Positions 1 to 7,687 of a stretch of DNA of 64,000 nucleotides are shown here, piece after piece. The first letter of the stretch is position 1, and the number at the start of each line of letters is the position of its first letter. The notes under the pieces were generated by a model. That model was not told where the DNA came from. It made no database searches and worked only from the letters and a program-made list of their open reading frames with translations. A program made the translations under genes and the position numbers. This DNA comes from Fimbriimonadaceae bacterium (GTDB lineage: Bacteria > Armatimonadota > Fimbriimonadia > Fimbriimonadales > Fimbriimonadaceae), in contig JAMLGR010000017.1 in the NCBI GenBank assembly GCA_023957775.1, forward strand, positions 1 to 64,000. Reading direction: 5' to 3'.

Positions 1-905
1 TGAAGGCGAGCAAGGGGCTGCGCGCCTACCACATCGGCTACGTGCTGGGCCCGCGCCTCAACGCGGCGGGACGGATCGACGACGCGGCGATCTCGCTGAA
101 ACTGCTCCTTTCCAACGACGAGACGGAGGCCACCCAGCTTGCGCGCCAGATCGAGCAGATCAACGAGCAGCGCCGGGCCGAACAGATGCGGATCCTCGAC
201 GAGGCCTCGCAGATGGTGCTCGAGACCGGGGCCAACGAGCGCTTTGTGATCGTGGTCGCAAGCGAGGGCTGGCACGCGGGCGTGATCGGCATCGTCGCGG
301 GTCGGCTGGTGGAGCAGTTCCGGCGCCCCGCGTTCGTGGGTTCGATCGACCCGGAGACGGGCAAGGTGAAGGGCTCCGCGCGCACGATTCCGTCGTTCCA
401 CCTCTACCACGCCTTGCAGGCGCACACACACCTGATGGACGGCGGCGGCCACGCGATGGCGGCGGGCTTTTCCGCGGAGTCGGGCCGCATCGCCGAGATC
501 GCGGACGCGCTCGATGCCTACGCCCGCGGGATCCTCACGGAGGAGGATTTTGCGATCACGCGGCGCGTCGACGCCGCGGTGGACCCCGAGGAGATCACCC
601 CGGCGTTCGTCGCCGCGCTCAACGCGCTGGAGCCGTTCGGCGACTCGAATCCCGAACCCGTGTTCGTCGCCAGGGACATGTCCTTCGCCCAGATCACCCC
701 GACGCGCAAACCCGAGCACGTGCAGGTCACGCTGCGGCGCCAGGACGGGCCCGTGATCCAAGGCATGGGCTTCGGCATGGGCACCCGCTTGGCCGAAGTG
801 CAGGCCGGCGCCCGCGTGGACGTGATGTTCCAGCCCGAACTCGACGAGTTCCGGGGCGTGACGCGGCTCAAGTGGATCTTGAGGGATTACGAGCTTTTCG
901 CCTAG
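1..905 (+). CDS. recJ: RecJ single-stranded-DNA exonuclease, C-terminal part
   Basis: C-terminal part of RecJ, the cytoplasmic 5'-3' exonuclease that resects single-stranded DNA during recombination and repair. The catalytic DHH domain lies before the window; the frame is open from base 3 and reads as RecJ (GYVLGPRLNAAGRI) from the first codons. The DHHA1 motif DGGGHAMAAGF is encoded at 438-470, and the chain ends WILRDYELFA after an OB-like tail. The stop overlaps the stop of the convergent gene by four bases. The last 100 bases have a diverged copy at about 2476-2570. Family assignment is firm; only the true start is unseen. Confidence 0.95.
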   Translation, partial: KASKGLRAYHIGYVLGPRLNAAGRIDDAAISLKLLLSNDETEATQLARQIEQINEQRRAEQMRILDEASQMVLETGANERFVIVVASEGWHAGVIGIVAGRLVEQFRRPAFVGSIDPETGKVKGSARTIPSFHLYHALQAHTHLMDGGGHAMAAGFSAESGRIAEIADALDAYARGILTEEDFAITRRVDAAVDPEEITPAFVAALNALEPFGDSNPEPVFVARDMSFAQITPTRKPEHVQVTLRRQDGPVIQGMGFGMGTRLAEVQAGARVDVMFQPELDEFRGVTRLKWILRDYELFA

Positions 906-1450
906 TGGCGGAACCACCAGGCCGATTCCTTTGGCATCTCGGTGACGATCGCCCGCTTCACCAAGTCGAACGACCGGTTCTGGTCGTTCCAGTGATAGGT
1001 TCGCTCGACCCAAGCGTCGTGCCCGGTGCGAATCGACTCATCGATGCCTTCGTGGCGCGGAAACGCTCGGACCGTTCCCGTTCTTTCGAACCCTTCCAGG
1101 GTGCCGTTCTCGAACTTCCCCACCATCACGAGCCGCGGCGGGTCGCTTTCGATGAGCGCGAAGCGCCGTGCGTATCCGGTGCCCCAGCAAGACCAGAAGG
1201 TCAGGAACGCCCGGCCGTGGTGCCTCACGATCCGTGCGGGATCTTCGGTATCCACGTAAAGGTTGTCGAGTTCGACCCGCGCGAGCCGCCGACCATTGCG
1301 GGACCACTCGATATCGACGAGCAGGTCTCGGGAGGGCATCCTCGCCCACGAAAGAAGATCACCGGCGGACAAGACGCCCGCGACCGGTCCTCGGAGCAGC
1401 GTGCCGCCCAGATCCGGAAAGGCGAAGAGCCAGATCGCGATCGCAAGCAC
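902..1450 (-). CDS. hypothetical membrane-anchored protein
   Basis: 182-residue protein of unknown function. Residues 1-13 (MLAIAIWLFAFPD) form a hydrophobic N-terminal anchor; the rest is a soluble, Trp/Arg-rich domain with no motif I recognise. The GTG start is forced: an in-frame stop lies just upstream, and a TAGTAT -10 box ends six bases before the GTG, which suits a leaderless transcript. Its 3' end overlaps the stop of recJ convergently. A 74-bp remnant of this gene's start, still reading MLGIAIWLFAYPDL before a stop, sits at 3399-3477, so the gene once existed in two copies. Confidence 0.7.
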   Translation of the reverse strand: MLAIAIWLFAFPDLGGTLLRGPVAGVLSAGDLLSWARMPSRDLLVDIEWSRNGRRLARVELDNLYVDTEDPARIVRHHGRAFLTFWSCWGTGYARRFALIESDPPRLVMVGKFENGTLEGFERTGTVRAFPRHEGIDESIRTGHDAWVERTYHWNDQNRSFDLVKRAIVTEMPKESAWWFRH

Positions 1451-1456
1451 AGTCAG

Positions 1457-1462
1457 ATACTA
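1457..1462 (-). promoter_or_regulatory. -10 box TAGTAT for the gene starting at 1450
   Basis: TAGTAT followed by six bases and then the GTG start codon. This spacing predicts transcription beginning at or next to the start codon. No Shine-Dalgarno sequence is present. Confidence 0.5.
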
Positions 1463-1724
1463 CAGCGAAGGGGCATCATCGGCCGCACTCTTCCCTGCCA
1501 CTCGAAGCGCCAAGCTCCCATCACCCCACGAGCGCAACCGCAACAGCCGGGCCGCCAAAGCCGAGACGGTCCATCGCAACCATGACGGCGATCAAGCCCA
1601 GGAAAGCCCAGGCAACTCGCCAGGTCATACGCCGTCTCGTTTCGAACTAGCGGTTCATGGTGAAAGAAAGATTACTGATCTCGACCGACTTCAAGTGGTT
1701 CCGCATGAAAGAAGCATCCTGCAG

Positions 1725-1730
1725 TAAAGT
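1725..1730 (+). promoter_or_regulatory. -10 box TAAAGT for the prepilin-type gene at 1737
   Basis: TAAAGT, six bases, then GTG. There is no ribosome-binding site between them, so the transcript is probably leaderless. Confidence 0.45.
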
Positions 1731-1736
1731 ACGATC

Positions 1737-2447
1737 GTGGCTCGTCAGCGCCCTAAGACACCCTACCGACGAAGCAGGCGTGCGTTTACGCTGCTCGAGG
1801 TCCTCGTCGCAACGACGATCGTCGCGGTGCTTGCAGCCTTGCTTTTCAGCGTGTTCGGGTACGCCATGGAAAGCGCCAAGCGGACGACGTGCCTGTCCAA
1901 TCTGCACCAACTCGGGCTGGCCCTTGAGTCGTACCGCTCGGACTGGGACGATCGGAAGCCGGTCGATAGCATCGACATGAACGGCAGGCCGATCGAGCGG
2001 CAGGCATGGATCTCGCTCGAACCCTATGTGAAGTCTCGCGAACCGTTCCAATGCCCCGAGGATCCGCGACGAGTCTACGAGCGCGCCGGCTACATCTACC
2101 GGGCCTTCGTACCGGATGTCGCCCACCCCGCGTATCGCATTCCACTCGGAACCGCCCCCTCTTCGATGAGCGTCTGGTGCATGTACCATCTCACGCATGA
2201 GGTCGTGCATGCTCCCTACGGCGATTACGACGATCCTGTTCTGGGTTCCGACGGCCATTACGAGGGGACTTTCGTGTTTCTGCGCAACGACACCTCGGCG
2301 TCGAGGGTGAACGCCAAGGGCGTCGACACCTACGTTTCCGACGGAACCAACTGGTACGTCTTGGGCGCCGAGCCCTCCGGATTCAAGGGGACGATCCGAA
2401 CCCAGCGCTTCCCGGGCGAGCCTTGGCCTCCCGAATTCCAGCGGTAG
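1737..2447 (+). CDS. prepilin-type N-terminal cleavage/methylation domain protein
   Basis: 236-residue pseudopilin-like secreted protein. A basic leader (about 16 residues) precedes A|FTLLEVLVATTIVAVLAA, the type IV prepilin signal and hydrophobic helix; Glu is at mature position 5, but the residue before the cut is Ala instead of the usual Gly. The rest resembles the large DUF1559-like family of Armatimonadota and Planctomycetes (CLSNLHQLGLALESYRSDW). A clear C-terminal H-X9-DG motif is missing, unlike the proteins at 32278 and 60351. Starts with GTG. It could be a minor pilin or a surface protein processed by PilD; the role is unknown. Confidence 0.85.
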   Translation: MARQRPKTPYRRSRRAFTLLEVLVATTIVAVLAALLFSVFGYAMESAKRTTCLSNLHQLGLALESYRSDWDDRKPVDSIDMNGRPIERQAWISLEPYVKSREPFQCPEDPRRVYERAGYIYRAFVPDVAHPAYRIPLGTAPSSMSVWCMYHLTHEVVHAPYGDYDDPVLGSDGHYEGTFVFLRNDTSASRVNAKGVDTYVSDGTNWYVLGAEPSGFKGTIRTQRFPGEPWPPEFQR

Positions 2448-2475
2448 CCGCCGCACAACCGAGGTCGACTACCCT

Positions 2476-2570
2476 GGCCGAAGTGCAGGCCGGCGCCCGC
2501 GTCGACGTGATGTTCCAGCCCCGCTTCGACATGCTCGAGCCGTCCCGCGGCAGAACTGGATCTTCAGGAC
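2476..2570 (+). pseudogene. decayed copy of the recJ 3' end
   Basis: The first 46 bases match 791-836 of recJ with one mismatch by eye and still translate LAEVQAGARVDVMFQP; similarity then fades but persists to the ACTGGATCTT segment (recJ WIL). There is no recJ body next to it. Together with the remnant at 3399-3477 it marks an old duplication of the recJ end and the gene behind it. Confidence 0.8.
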
Positions 2571-2655
2571 TAATGGTGGACTAATGGTGCCTTGCGGAGA
2601 ATGCAACGAACGGTGGCGCTAATGGGCGACCACCCGTATACGGAGCGGAATTGAA

Positions 2656-3327
2656 ATGACACGAAAGGCACCCCTCATCCTTCTGATGCTTCCCTGCATC
2701 GCGACGGCCCAAACCCTGTACGGCCCGTCACACTACTACCAGTTCAGCGACAGTCCGTTCGCCGGAGGCAGCTACTCCTCCTTCTACCTTGAGGATTTCG
2801 AAGATGGCGTGCTGAACGTCCCGGACGTCGTGGCCACGGGCCTGGTTCCTCCCGCGGTCATTGGGCCGACCTCGGTAACCGACTCGGTTGACGGAGACGA
2901 CGGCACGATCGACGGCCTCGGGCGGGCGGGTTACTCGCTCTTCGCGGCATTCGGCGACTCGGGAATCACGTTCACTTTCAGTGATGCGACCCTTGGCTCG
3001 CTGCCAACCGTCGCCGGGATCGTCTGGACGGACGGCAACAATTCGATCAGTTTCGAGGCACGCGACCTGGGTGGGAACGTGATCGCGTCGAGCCTTAACA
3101 ACAGCCACGCGGACAACTCCATCTTCGGTGAGACGGACGAGGACCGATTCTACGGCGTGGCCTACTCAGGGGGGATCAAGTCGATCACGATCTGGAGCGG
3201 TCCGGGAGGCATCGAAGTCGACCACCTGCAGTATGGAATTGGGACTCCTAACCCCGTGCCGGAGCCCATGACGCTGCTTCTTGGCGGGGCGTCGCTCGCG
3301 GCCGCGTTTCGAAAACGCAGCCGTTAG
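2656..3327 (+). CDS. PEP-CTERM sorting domain protein
   Basis: 223-residue exported protein. Residues 1-18 (MTRKAPLILLMLPCIATA) are a signal peptide. The C-terminus has the PEP-CTERM tripartite signal: PVPEP, a hydrophobic helix (MTLLLGGASLAAA) and a basic tail (FRKRSR), the target of an exosortase-type sorting enzyme. The mature domain is Gly/Ser/Asp-rich and beta-like, with no recognised catalytic motif. No exosortase is in the window. The gene lies between two remnants of duplicated recJ-region DNA, where the body of the second copy of the 902-1450 gene would have been, so it may have arrived by insertion. Confidence 0.88.
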   Translation: MTRKAPLILLMLPCIATAQTLYGPSHYYQFSDSPFAGGSYSSFYLEDFEDGVLNVPDVVATGLVPPAVIGPTSVTDSVDGDDGTIDGLGRAGYSLFAAFGDSGITFTFSDATLGSLPTVAGIVWTDGNNSISFEARDLGGNVIASSLNNSHADNSIFGETDEDRFYGVAYSGGIKSITIWSGPGGIEVDHLQYGIGTPNPVPEPMTLLLGGASLAAAFRKRSR

Positions 3328-3398
3328 CAGGAACTGAAGAACGACCTCGCAGAGGTCGAATACAGTTGCCCGGGGTCGAGCGCAGGAAGACCCCGGGT

Positions 3399-3477
3399 TC
3401 AAAGGTCCGGATAGGCGAAGAGCCAGATCGCGATGCCAAGCACGGTTGAAAATAACCTGAGGTGCCATCATCGGCGA
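3399..3477 (-). pseudogene. remnant of the start of the 902-1450 gene
   Basis: Bases 3404-3477 align without gaps to 1411-1484. Read on the minus strand from the GTG at 3443 it gives MLGIAIWLFAYPDL and then TGA, matching MLAIAIWLFAFPDL of the intact gene. The -10 region has decayed from TAGTAT to TTATTT. Confidence 0.8.
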
Positions 3478-3574
3478 CCCGTACCCCCCTCCTCAAACGA
3501 GGTCGCCACATGTCGCGGAGGATGGCCCGGGCAAAGGCACCATGACCGCAGGAAGGAGTGCCCATGAGTCGGCC

Positions 3575-3580
3575 TACAAT
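3575..3580 (+). promoter_or_regulatory. -10 box TACAAT for the HEAT-repeat gene at 3586
   Basis: TACAAT, five bases, then the GTG start; leaderless spacing. Confidence 0.5.
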
Positions 3581-3585
3581 AGGCT

Positions 3586-4173
3586 GTGTCGACGCGCGCC
3601 GCGATTGTCTGTTTGGCCGCCTTTGCTGCGATCTACGGGTGGATGTTGCTCGCCTTCGGTCCAACGAGCGACCCAGGGGAGGTGAGGCTCTTAGCGATCA
3701 AGTCGCGCCAATACGGCCAGAACTGGATGCGCCCAGGATGCGGAAATGGTCGGGAGAGGGCTTCTGCCGCCAGGCGGGAGTTGGAGCGGTCGATTGTGTC
3801 GTACCCGGCCCTGATACCCGCGCTGATCCTAGACATAGACCCGCACGTTCGCTCGGCGGCCATCTTGGATGTCGGGTGGTTGCGACTTCGCGGCAACGAG
3901 TCGCTGATCGCCAATGCGCTCACTTCGGACAGCGATCCGACGATCCGCGCATACGCCGCGGGAACCTTGGGCAGGCTTGGCGGTCCCGAAGCGATCAGGG
4001 CCTTGCGACTAGCGCTTGCGGATGCGGACCTCGAGGTGCGGGTCCTCTCGACCGCCGCATTGCTGAGCCTCGGCCAGTCCGTTGACGAGAAGATCGGAAC
4101 ACAAGTGGACGCCGAGGCCAAGGCTCGGGGCATGCTGCCCGCTGTTCAGCGGTTGAGTTTGTTTCAAAGGTGA
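3586..4173 (+). CDS. HEAT-repeat protein with N-terminal anchor
   Basis: 195 residues. Residues 5-25 (AAIVCLAAFAAIYGWMLLAF) form a signal anchor. Residues about 75-165 carry HEAT/PBS-lyase-type helical repeats (DPHVRSAAILDVGWLRL, DPTIRAYAAGTLGRLGG, DLEVRVLSTAALLSLG), a protein-binding scaffold. Another HEAT protein with an N-terminal anchor is at 37654-38376, but the two are not close paralogues. GTG start is supported by the TACAAT box five bases upstream. Partner unknown. Confidence 0.75.
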   Translation: MSTRAAIVCLAAFAAIYGWMLLAFGPTSDPGEVRLLAIKSRQYGQNWMRPGCGNGRERASAARRELERSIVSYPALIPALILDIDPHVRSAAILDVGWLRLRGNESLIANALTSDSDPTIRAYAAGTLGRLGGPEAIRALRLALADADLEVRVLSTAALLSLGQSVDEKIGTQVDAEAKARGMLPAVQRLSLFQR

Positions 4174-4206
4174 GCATGTTCATGCTAAAGGTGATCCGTG
4201 GCAGCG

Positions 4207-4314
4207 ATGGATGAGCGCGCTTTCGCGGAGTTTGTTTCCGCGCTAAACCAAGCCCTTACCTCGTCCCCGCTCACGACGATCTCGATCAAGTTCGCGCTCA
4301 CCAGACCAAAGTAG
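4207..4314 (+). CDS. possible 35-residue small ORF
   Basis: ATG-started frame reading MDERAFAEFVSALNQALTSS then TTISIKFALTRPK, ending just before the AGGAGA ahead of the next gene. The N-terminal half could form an amphipathic helix. No homologue recognised and no clear ribosome-binding site; it may be non-coding. Confidence 0.25.
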   Translation: MDERAFAEFVSALNQALTSSPLTTISIKFALTRPK

Positions 4315-4327
4315 GAGACTGTTGGCG

Positions 4328-4783
4328 ATGTGCTTTTCCATCTACCTCTCCACCACCAGCACCGAGGATCTCGCGAAGCCCGAGTCTGAACTGATCCAGC
4401 TTGAGACGATCAAGGGTTGGGTTCCCGAGCCCCTGACCGACGAGGATGACTCAGTCCTTGACCGCCTCAACTACCCCAACAAGTGGTGTCTTGTTTCACG
4501 ATACGGCGGGTGCAGTTGCGGTTACCGGCATCTCTGCTCGGGAAGCGACTTCGACTTCGGCCCTCCCGAAGATTGGTGCCCTGAGGATGACGACGATATC
4601 GAGTCCACGCAGGCCGCGTACGATCTGTTCGCACGCCTTCTAGTCGAGGGACACCAAGTCGACGTTCTCGACGTGTGGACAGGCACCTCCGCCGAGGCGA
4701 TCACCACGATGGTGGTGCGCCTATGCGAAGTGCCAAGGGACCATTTTCGGTTCTTCGAAGGAGTCAGGTTCGAATTCTCGTAG
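4328..4783 (+). CDS. hypothetical acidic cysteine-containing protein
   Basis: 151 residues from the ATG at 4328 (MCFSIYLSTTSTEDL); a TTG at 4322 is an alternative start, and AGGAGA at 4313-4318 could serve either. The protein is acidic, with a CSCGYRHLC cluster at about residues 58-66 and WCPEDDDD just after it, which could bind a metal. No transmembrane segment. I do not recognise the family; its cytoplasmic location is inferred from the lack of a signal. Confidence 0.65.
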   Translation: MCFSIYLSTTSTEDLAKPESELIQLETIKGWVPEPLTDEDDSVLDRLNYPNKWCLVSRYGGCSCGYRHLCSGSDFDFGPPEDWCPEDDDDIESTQAAYDLFARLLVEGHQVDVLDVWTGTSAEAITTMVVRLCEVPRDHFRFFEGVRFEFS

Positions 4784-4846
4784 GGTGCAGTCGAAGGGCA
4801 TGGGGACCATGATTCGGGGGCGGCTCCAACGATCTTCGAGTCTAGG

Positions 4847-4852
4847 TATCGT
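4847..4852 (+). promoter_or_regulatory. -10 box TATCGT upstream of kynA
   Basis: TATCGT, nine bases, then the kynA ATG. Likely start of a kynA-kynU transcript with almost no leader. Confidence 0.35.
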
Positions 4853-4861
4853 CTAGCCACC

Positions 4862-5703
4862 ATGGCGGACACCCGATTTGAGGAGTCGATCCAGACCGAT
4901 TTCAGCTCGCGGCTGGATTACAAGGGCTACTTGCGGCTCGACCTTGTCCTCAACGCCAAGAGCCGCTCTCGGACCCGCCGCACCACGACGAGCTGCTCTT
5001 CATCATCCAGCACCAGACCTCGGAGCTGTGGATGAAGCTTGCGGTCCACGAGCTGCGTGCCGCCGTCGAACACGTCAAGCAGGACGAACTCGCCCCCTGC
5101 TTCAAGATCCTGGCCCGGGTCAAGCAGATCCAGAGGATGCTGTTCGAGCAGTGGGCGGTTCTGGAGACCCTCACTCCCAGCGAATATGCGGAGTTCCGAG
5201 GCGTTCTCGGCCAGGCGAGCGGGCTGCAGAGTTTCCAAAACCGGATGATCGAGTTCCTGCTCGGCAACAAGGACTCCAAGGTGATCGAGGTCTTCAAGCA
5301 CGCGCCGGCCGTGTACGGCGAGCTGCAGCAGGCCCTGAATTCGCCGAGTCTGTACGACGAGTTTCTGCGGCACCTGGCGCGTCGCCGCTTCGCCATCCCC
5401 GCGACGAGCGTCGACCGCGACTGGTCCAAGCCCTACGAGGAGAGCCCCGAGGTCATCCAGGTCTTCAAGAAGATCTACGAGGACCCCGAGCAGTACTGGG
5501 ACGCCTACGAGATGTGCGAGAAGCTGGTGGACGTCGAGGAGCAGTTCGCGCTCTGGCGGTTCCGGCACGTCAAGACCGTCGAGCGCATCATCGGATTCAA
5601 GAAGGGCACGGGCGGCAGCTCGGGCGTGCCGTTTCTCCAGCGCGGCCTGAGCGTCCGGCTCTTCCCCGAACTCTGGGACGTTCGCACGGAAATCGGGCGA
5701 TGA
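4862..5703 (+). CDS. kynA: tryptophan 2,3-dioxygenase with an early frameshift
   Basis: Heme enzyme that opens the indole ring of L-tryptophan to N-formylkynurenine. Codons 1-33 from the ATG at 4862 read as the family N-terminus ([16 protein letters not shown]); the frame must then shift at about 4960 to continue [20 protein letters not shown] from 4963 to the stop. AAGAG where family members suggest AAGGAG looks like one lost G. After the shift everything is intact: heme-side His in the HHDELLF region, [18 protein letters not shown], the proximal-His motif WRFRHVKTV, and the substrate loop GTGGSSG. The stop overlaps kynU (ATGA). Either a real disabling mutation or a sequencing error. Confidence 0.9.
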
Positions 5704-6908
5704 CGGTGGAATCCCAGGTCGCCAAACTTGGGGCCGGGCCACTGACCGAAGCGGGGCTTCGCGAGCACATCTGGCCGCTGTTCTCGCGGGTGATGGCGCG
5801 GGACGAGATCTACCTCGCCAACCACTCCCTGGGCCGACCGCTCGACCGGATGACCGAGGATGTGCGGGAGGCAACCGACGCGTGGTACGCGCAGATGGAC
5901 GACGCGTGGGAGCCGTGGCTCGCTGAGATCGAGCGCTTCCGGTCGTCGGTCGCACGGCTGGCGGGGGTTTCCGATCCGAAGCGGATCGTGCCGAAGACCT
6001 CGGCGGGCCAAGGGCTGCGGGCGGTGCTCAACGCCTTGATCGGCTCGCGCCCGATCCGGGTCGTGGCGACGCGCGGCGAGTTCGACAGCATCGACTTCAT
6101 TCTGAAGGTCTACCGGCAGCGGGGATTCGTCGAGGTGGATTGGGTGGAGCCCCGCCCCTCTCCCGAAGGTTTGGAGTTGTTTGATTCGAGGGACGTCCTT
6201 GCCGAGGTCGTCCCGGGCGTCGAGCTGGTGATCGTGTCGCACGTGTGCTTCAACACCGGGCAGATCCTCGGCGGGATCGAGGAACTGGTCGCGCGGTGCA
6301 GGGAGTGCGGTGCAAAGCTGCTGGTGGACGCCTACCACGCGGCGGGGGTGATTCCCGTGGAGTTCGACGCGCTGGGCGCGGACTTCATGATCGGCGGCTC
6401 CTACAAGTACACGCGTGGGGGCCCGGGAGCGTGCTGGCTGGCGATCCACGAGCGCCACCGCGAGCTGCGGACGCTGGACACGGGGTGGTTCGCCAAGAAG
6501 GAGCCCTTCGCCTACCACCGGACCGAGGTGCCCGAGTTTCTGGACTCGTGGCTGGAGTCCACACCGCCGGTGCTTCCCTTCTACCAGGCGCGGTCCGGGT
6601 TGGAGCTGACGCTCCCGATCGGGATCGCGCGGCTGCGGACCTACAACCTGGACCAGCAGGCGACCTTGCGCGAAGCATTCCGCAGGGCGGGGGTCCCGTG
6701 TTTCGAGCCGAACGACCCGACGGGGTTCGGCGCGTTTGCGATCGTGCTGCAAGAAGACGCGCGCGGATTCTGCCGCGCGTTGAAAGCGCGGGGCGTCAAC
6801 ACCGACTCGCGGGGCCGCGCCGTTCGGTTTGGCCCCGACGTGTTGAACTCGGGAGAAGAGTTGGTGCGAGCGGCCGAGATTGCGGCGGGCCTAACGAAGG
6901 ATGAGTAG
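5700..6908 (+). CDS. kynU: kynureninase
   Basis: 402-residue PLP-dependent class V aminotransferase-fold enzyme that cleaves kynurenine to anthranilate and alanine. The N-terminus ([12 protein letters not shown]) matches the kynureninase substrate loop; [15 protein letters not shown] supplies the PLP-ring Asp, and [16 protein letters not shown] carries the Schiff-base Lys. It overlaps kynA by four bases (ATGA), giving a two-gene tryptophan-degradation unit. The formylkynurenine formamidase that should act between them is not next to it. The frame is open far upstream through kynA, but homology begins at this ATG. Confidence 0.93.
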   Translation: MTVESQVAKLGAGPLTEAGLREHIWPLFSRVMARDEIYLANHSLGRPLDRMTEDVREATDAWYAQMDDAWEPWLAEIERFRSSVARLAGVSDPKRIVPKTSAGQGLRAVLNALIGSRPIRVVATRGEFDSIDFILKVYRQRGFVEVDWVEPRPSPEGLELFDSRDVLAEVVPGVELVIVSHVCFNTGQILGGIEELVARCRECGAKLLVDAYHAAGVIPVEFDALGADFMIGGSYKYTRGGPGACWLAIHERHRELRTLDTGWFAKKEPFAYHRTEVPEFLDSWLESTPPVLPFYQARSGLELTLPIGIARLRTYNLDQQATLREAFRRAGVPCFEPNDPTGFGAFAIVLQEDARGFCRALKARGVNTDSRGRAVRFGPDVLNSGEELVRAAEIAAGLTKDE

Positions 6909-6920
6909 GTCACGCCCGAG

Positions 6921-6964
6921 ACGACAAACGTCCCCCACAAACCACAAACCACAAACCACAAACC
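6921..6964 (+). repeat. heptamer array (ACAAACC)4
   Basis: After GACAAACGTCCCCC the sequence runs through four head-to-tail ACAAACC units. The same TCCCCC-(ACAAACC)4 arrangement occurs at 60303-60336. It lies between kynU and the tRNA pair. Confidence 0.85.
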
Positions 6965-6973
6965 AAGCGAGAG

Positions 6974-7049
6974 TGGTGCCGCAGGCCGGATTTGAACCGG
7001 CGACCCATAGATTTTCAGTCTATTGCTCTACCAACTGAGCTACCGCGGC
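6974..7049 (-). tRNA. tRNA-Phe (GAA)
   Basis: 76 bases including an encoded CCA. The acceptor GCCGCGG pairs with CTGCGGC, the discriminator is A, the D-stem is GCTC/GAGC, the anticodon stem ATAGA/TCTAT holds loop CTGAAAA (anticodon GAA), and the T-arm GCCGG-TTCAAAT-CCGGC is perfect. It lies 13 bases downstream of tRNA-Asp, probably in one transcript. Confidence 0.97.
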
Positions 7050-7062
7050 ACGTAGGGTCTTA

Positions 7063-7139
<77 letters not shown>

Positions 7140-7184
7140 GCGCGAAGCCGGATTATGACACCCCGCCCGGTTGGGATGCAACGG

Positions 7185-7607
7185 CTATTCGTACGGCAGT
7201 TCGTTCAGAAGAAGCCAGTACATCCCGATCTGAAGCACCGCCTCGGCGTACTCCCCCGGATCGGTTGGCTTGATCAGGAACGAATTGGCACCGAGCTCGT
7301 ACGCGCGGACCCGCGAATCGCGATCCGCGTTCGCGGTCAACACGACCACGGGGACCAAGGCAGTCAAGGGCTCCTCCCGCAGGCGGCGGAGCAGATCCAA
7401 ACCCGTCAAGCCGGGAAGCCGAAGATCGAGGATGATGAGCGCGGGCACCGGGTCGGGCGGTTGTTCCCCGAACAAGAACTTCACCGCCTCCTCGCCGTCG
7501 GTCGCCACCACGACCTCGTTCATGATGTTGTTTCGCCTGAGGGCGCGAAGAGTGAGACGCTCGTCGTCCGGATTGTCCTCGATCAACAGTACGACTTTGT
7601 TCTCCAT
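7185..7607 (-). CDS. single-domain response regulator (Rcp1-like)
   Basis: 140-residue receiver domain with no output domain. MENKVVLLIEDNPDDERLTLRAL has the acidic pair; the phospho-acceptor Asp is in ALIILDLRLPGLTG, Thr in VVVLTANAD, and the conserved Lys in SFLIKPTD. The LLIEDNPDD start and the acidic loop resemble Rcp1-type regulators paired with phytochrome or hybrid kinases; no kinase is adjacent. The ATG at 7607 fits the domain start, and a TATAAT box lies 24 bases upstream. Likely passes phosphate to, or docks on, an unseen partner. Confidence 0.92.
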   Translation of the reverse strand: MENKVVLLIEDNPDDERLTLRALRRNNIMNEVVVATDGEEAVKFLFGEQPPDPVPALIILDLRLPGLTGLDLLRRLREEPLTALVPVVVLTANADRDSRVRAYELGANSFLIKPTDPGEYAEAVLQIGMYWLLLNELPYE

Positions 7608-7631
7608 GGCAACCCGCGTGGCGACGCTCCC

Positions 7632-7637
7632 ATTATA
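7632..7637 (-). promoter_or_regulatory. -10 box TATAAT for the response regulator gene
   Basis: Perfect TATAAT on the minus strand, 24 bases before the ATG at 7607, predicting a leader of about 17 bases. No convincing -35 was found. Confidence 0.5.
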
Positions 7638-7687
7638 TTCCCGCCGGCACCTTGCGGATTGCTTCACCTTGCGGACACACTGCGACC

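Noticed and set aside
4878-5699. Long open frame running into kynU that would give a 676-residue protein
   Set aside because: Its first 270 codons are the kynA region read out of frame, with Arg/Pro/Ala-rich composition; kynureninase homology begins at the ATG at 5700.
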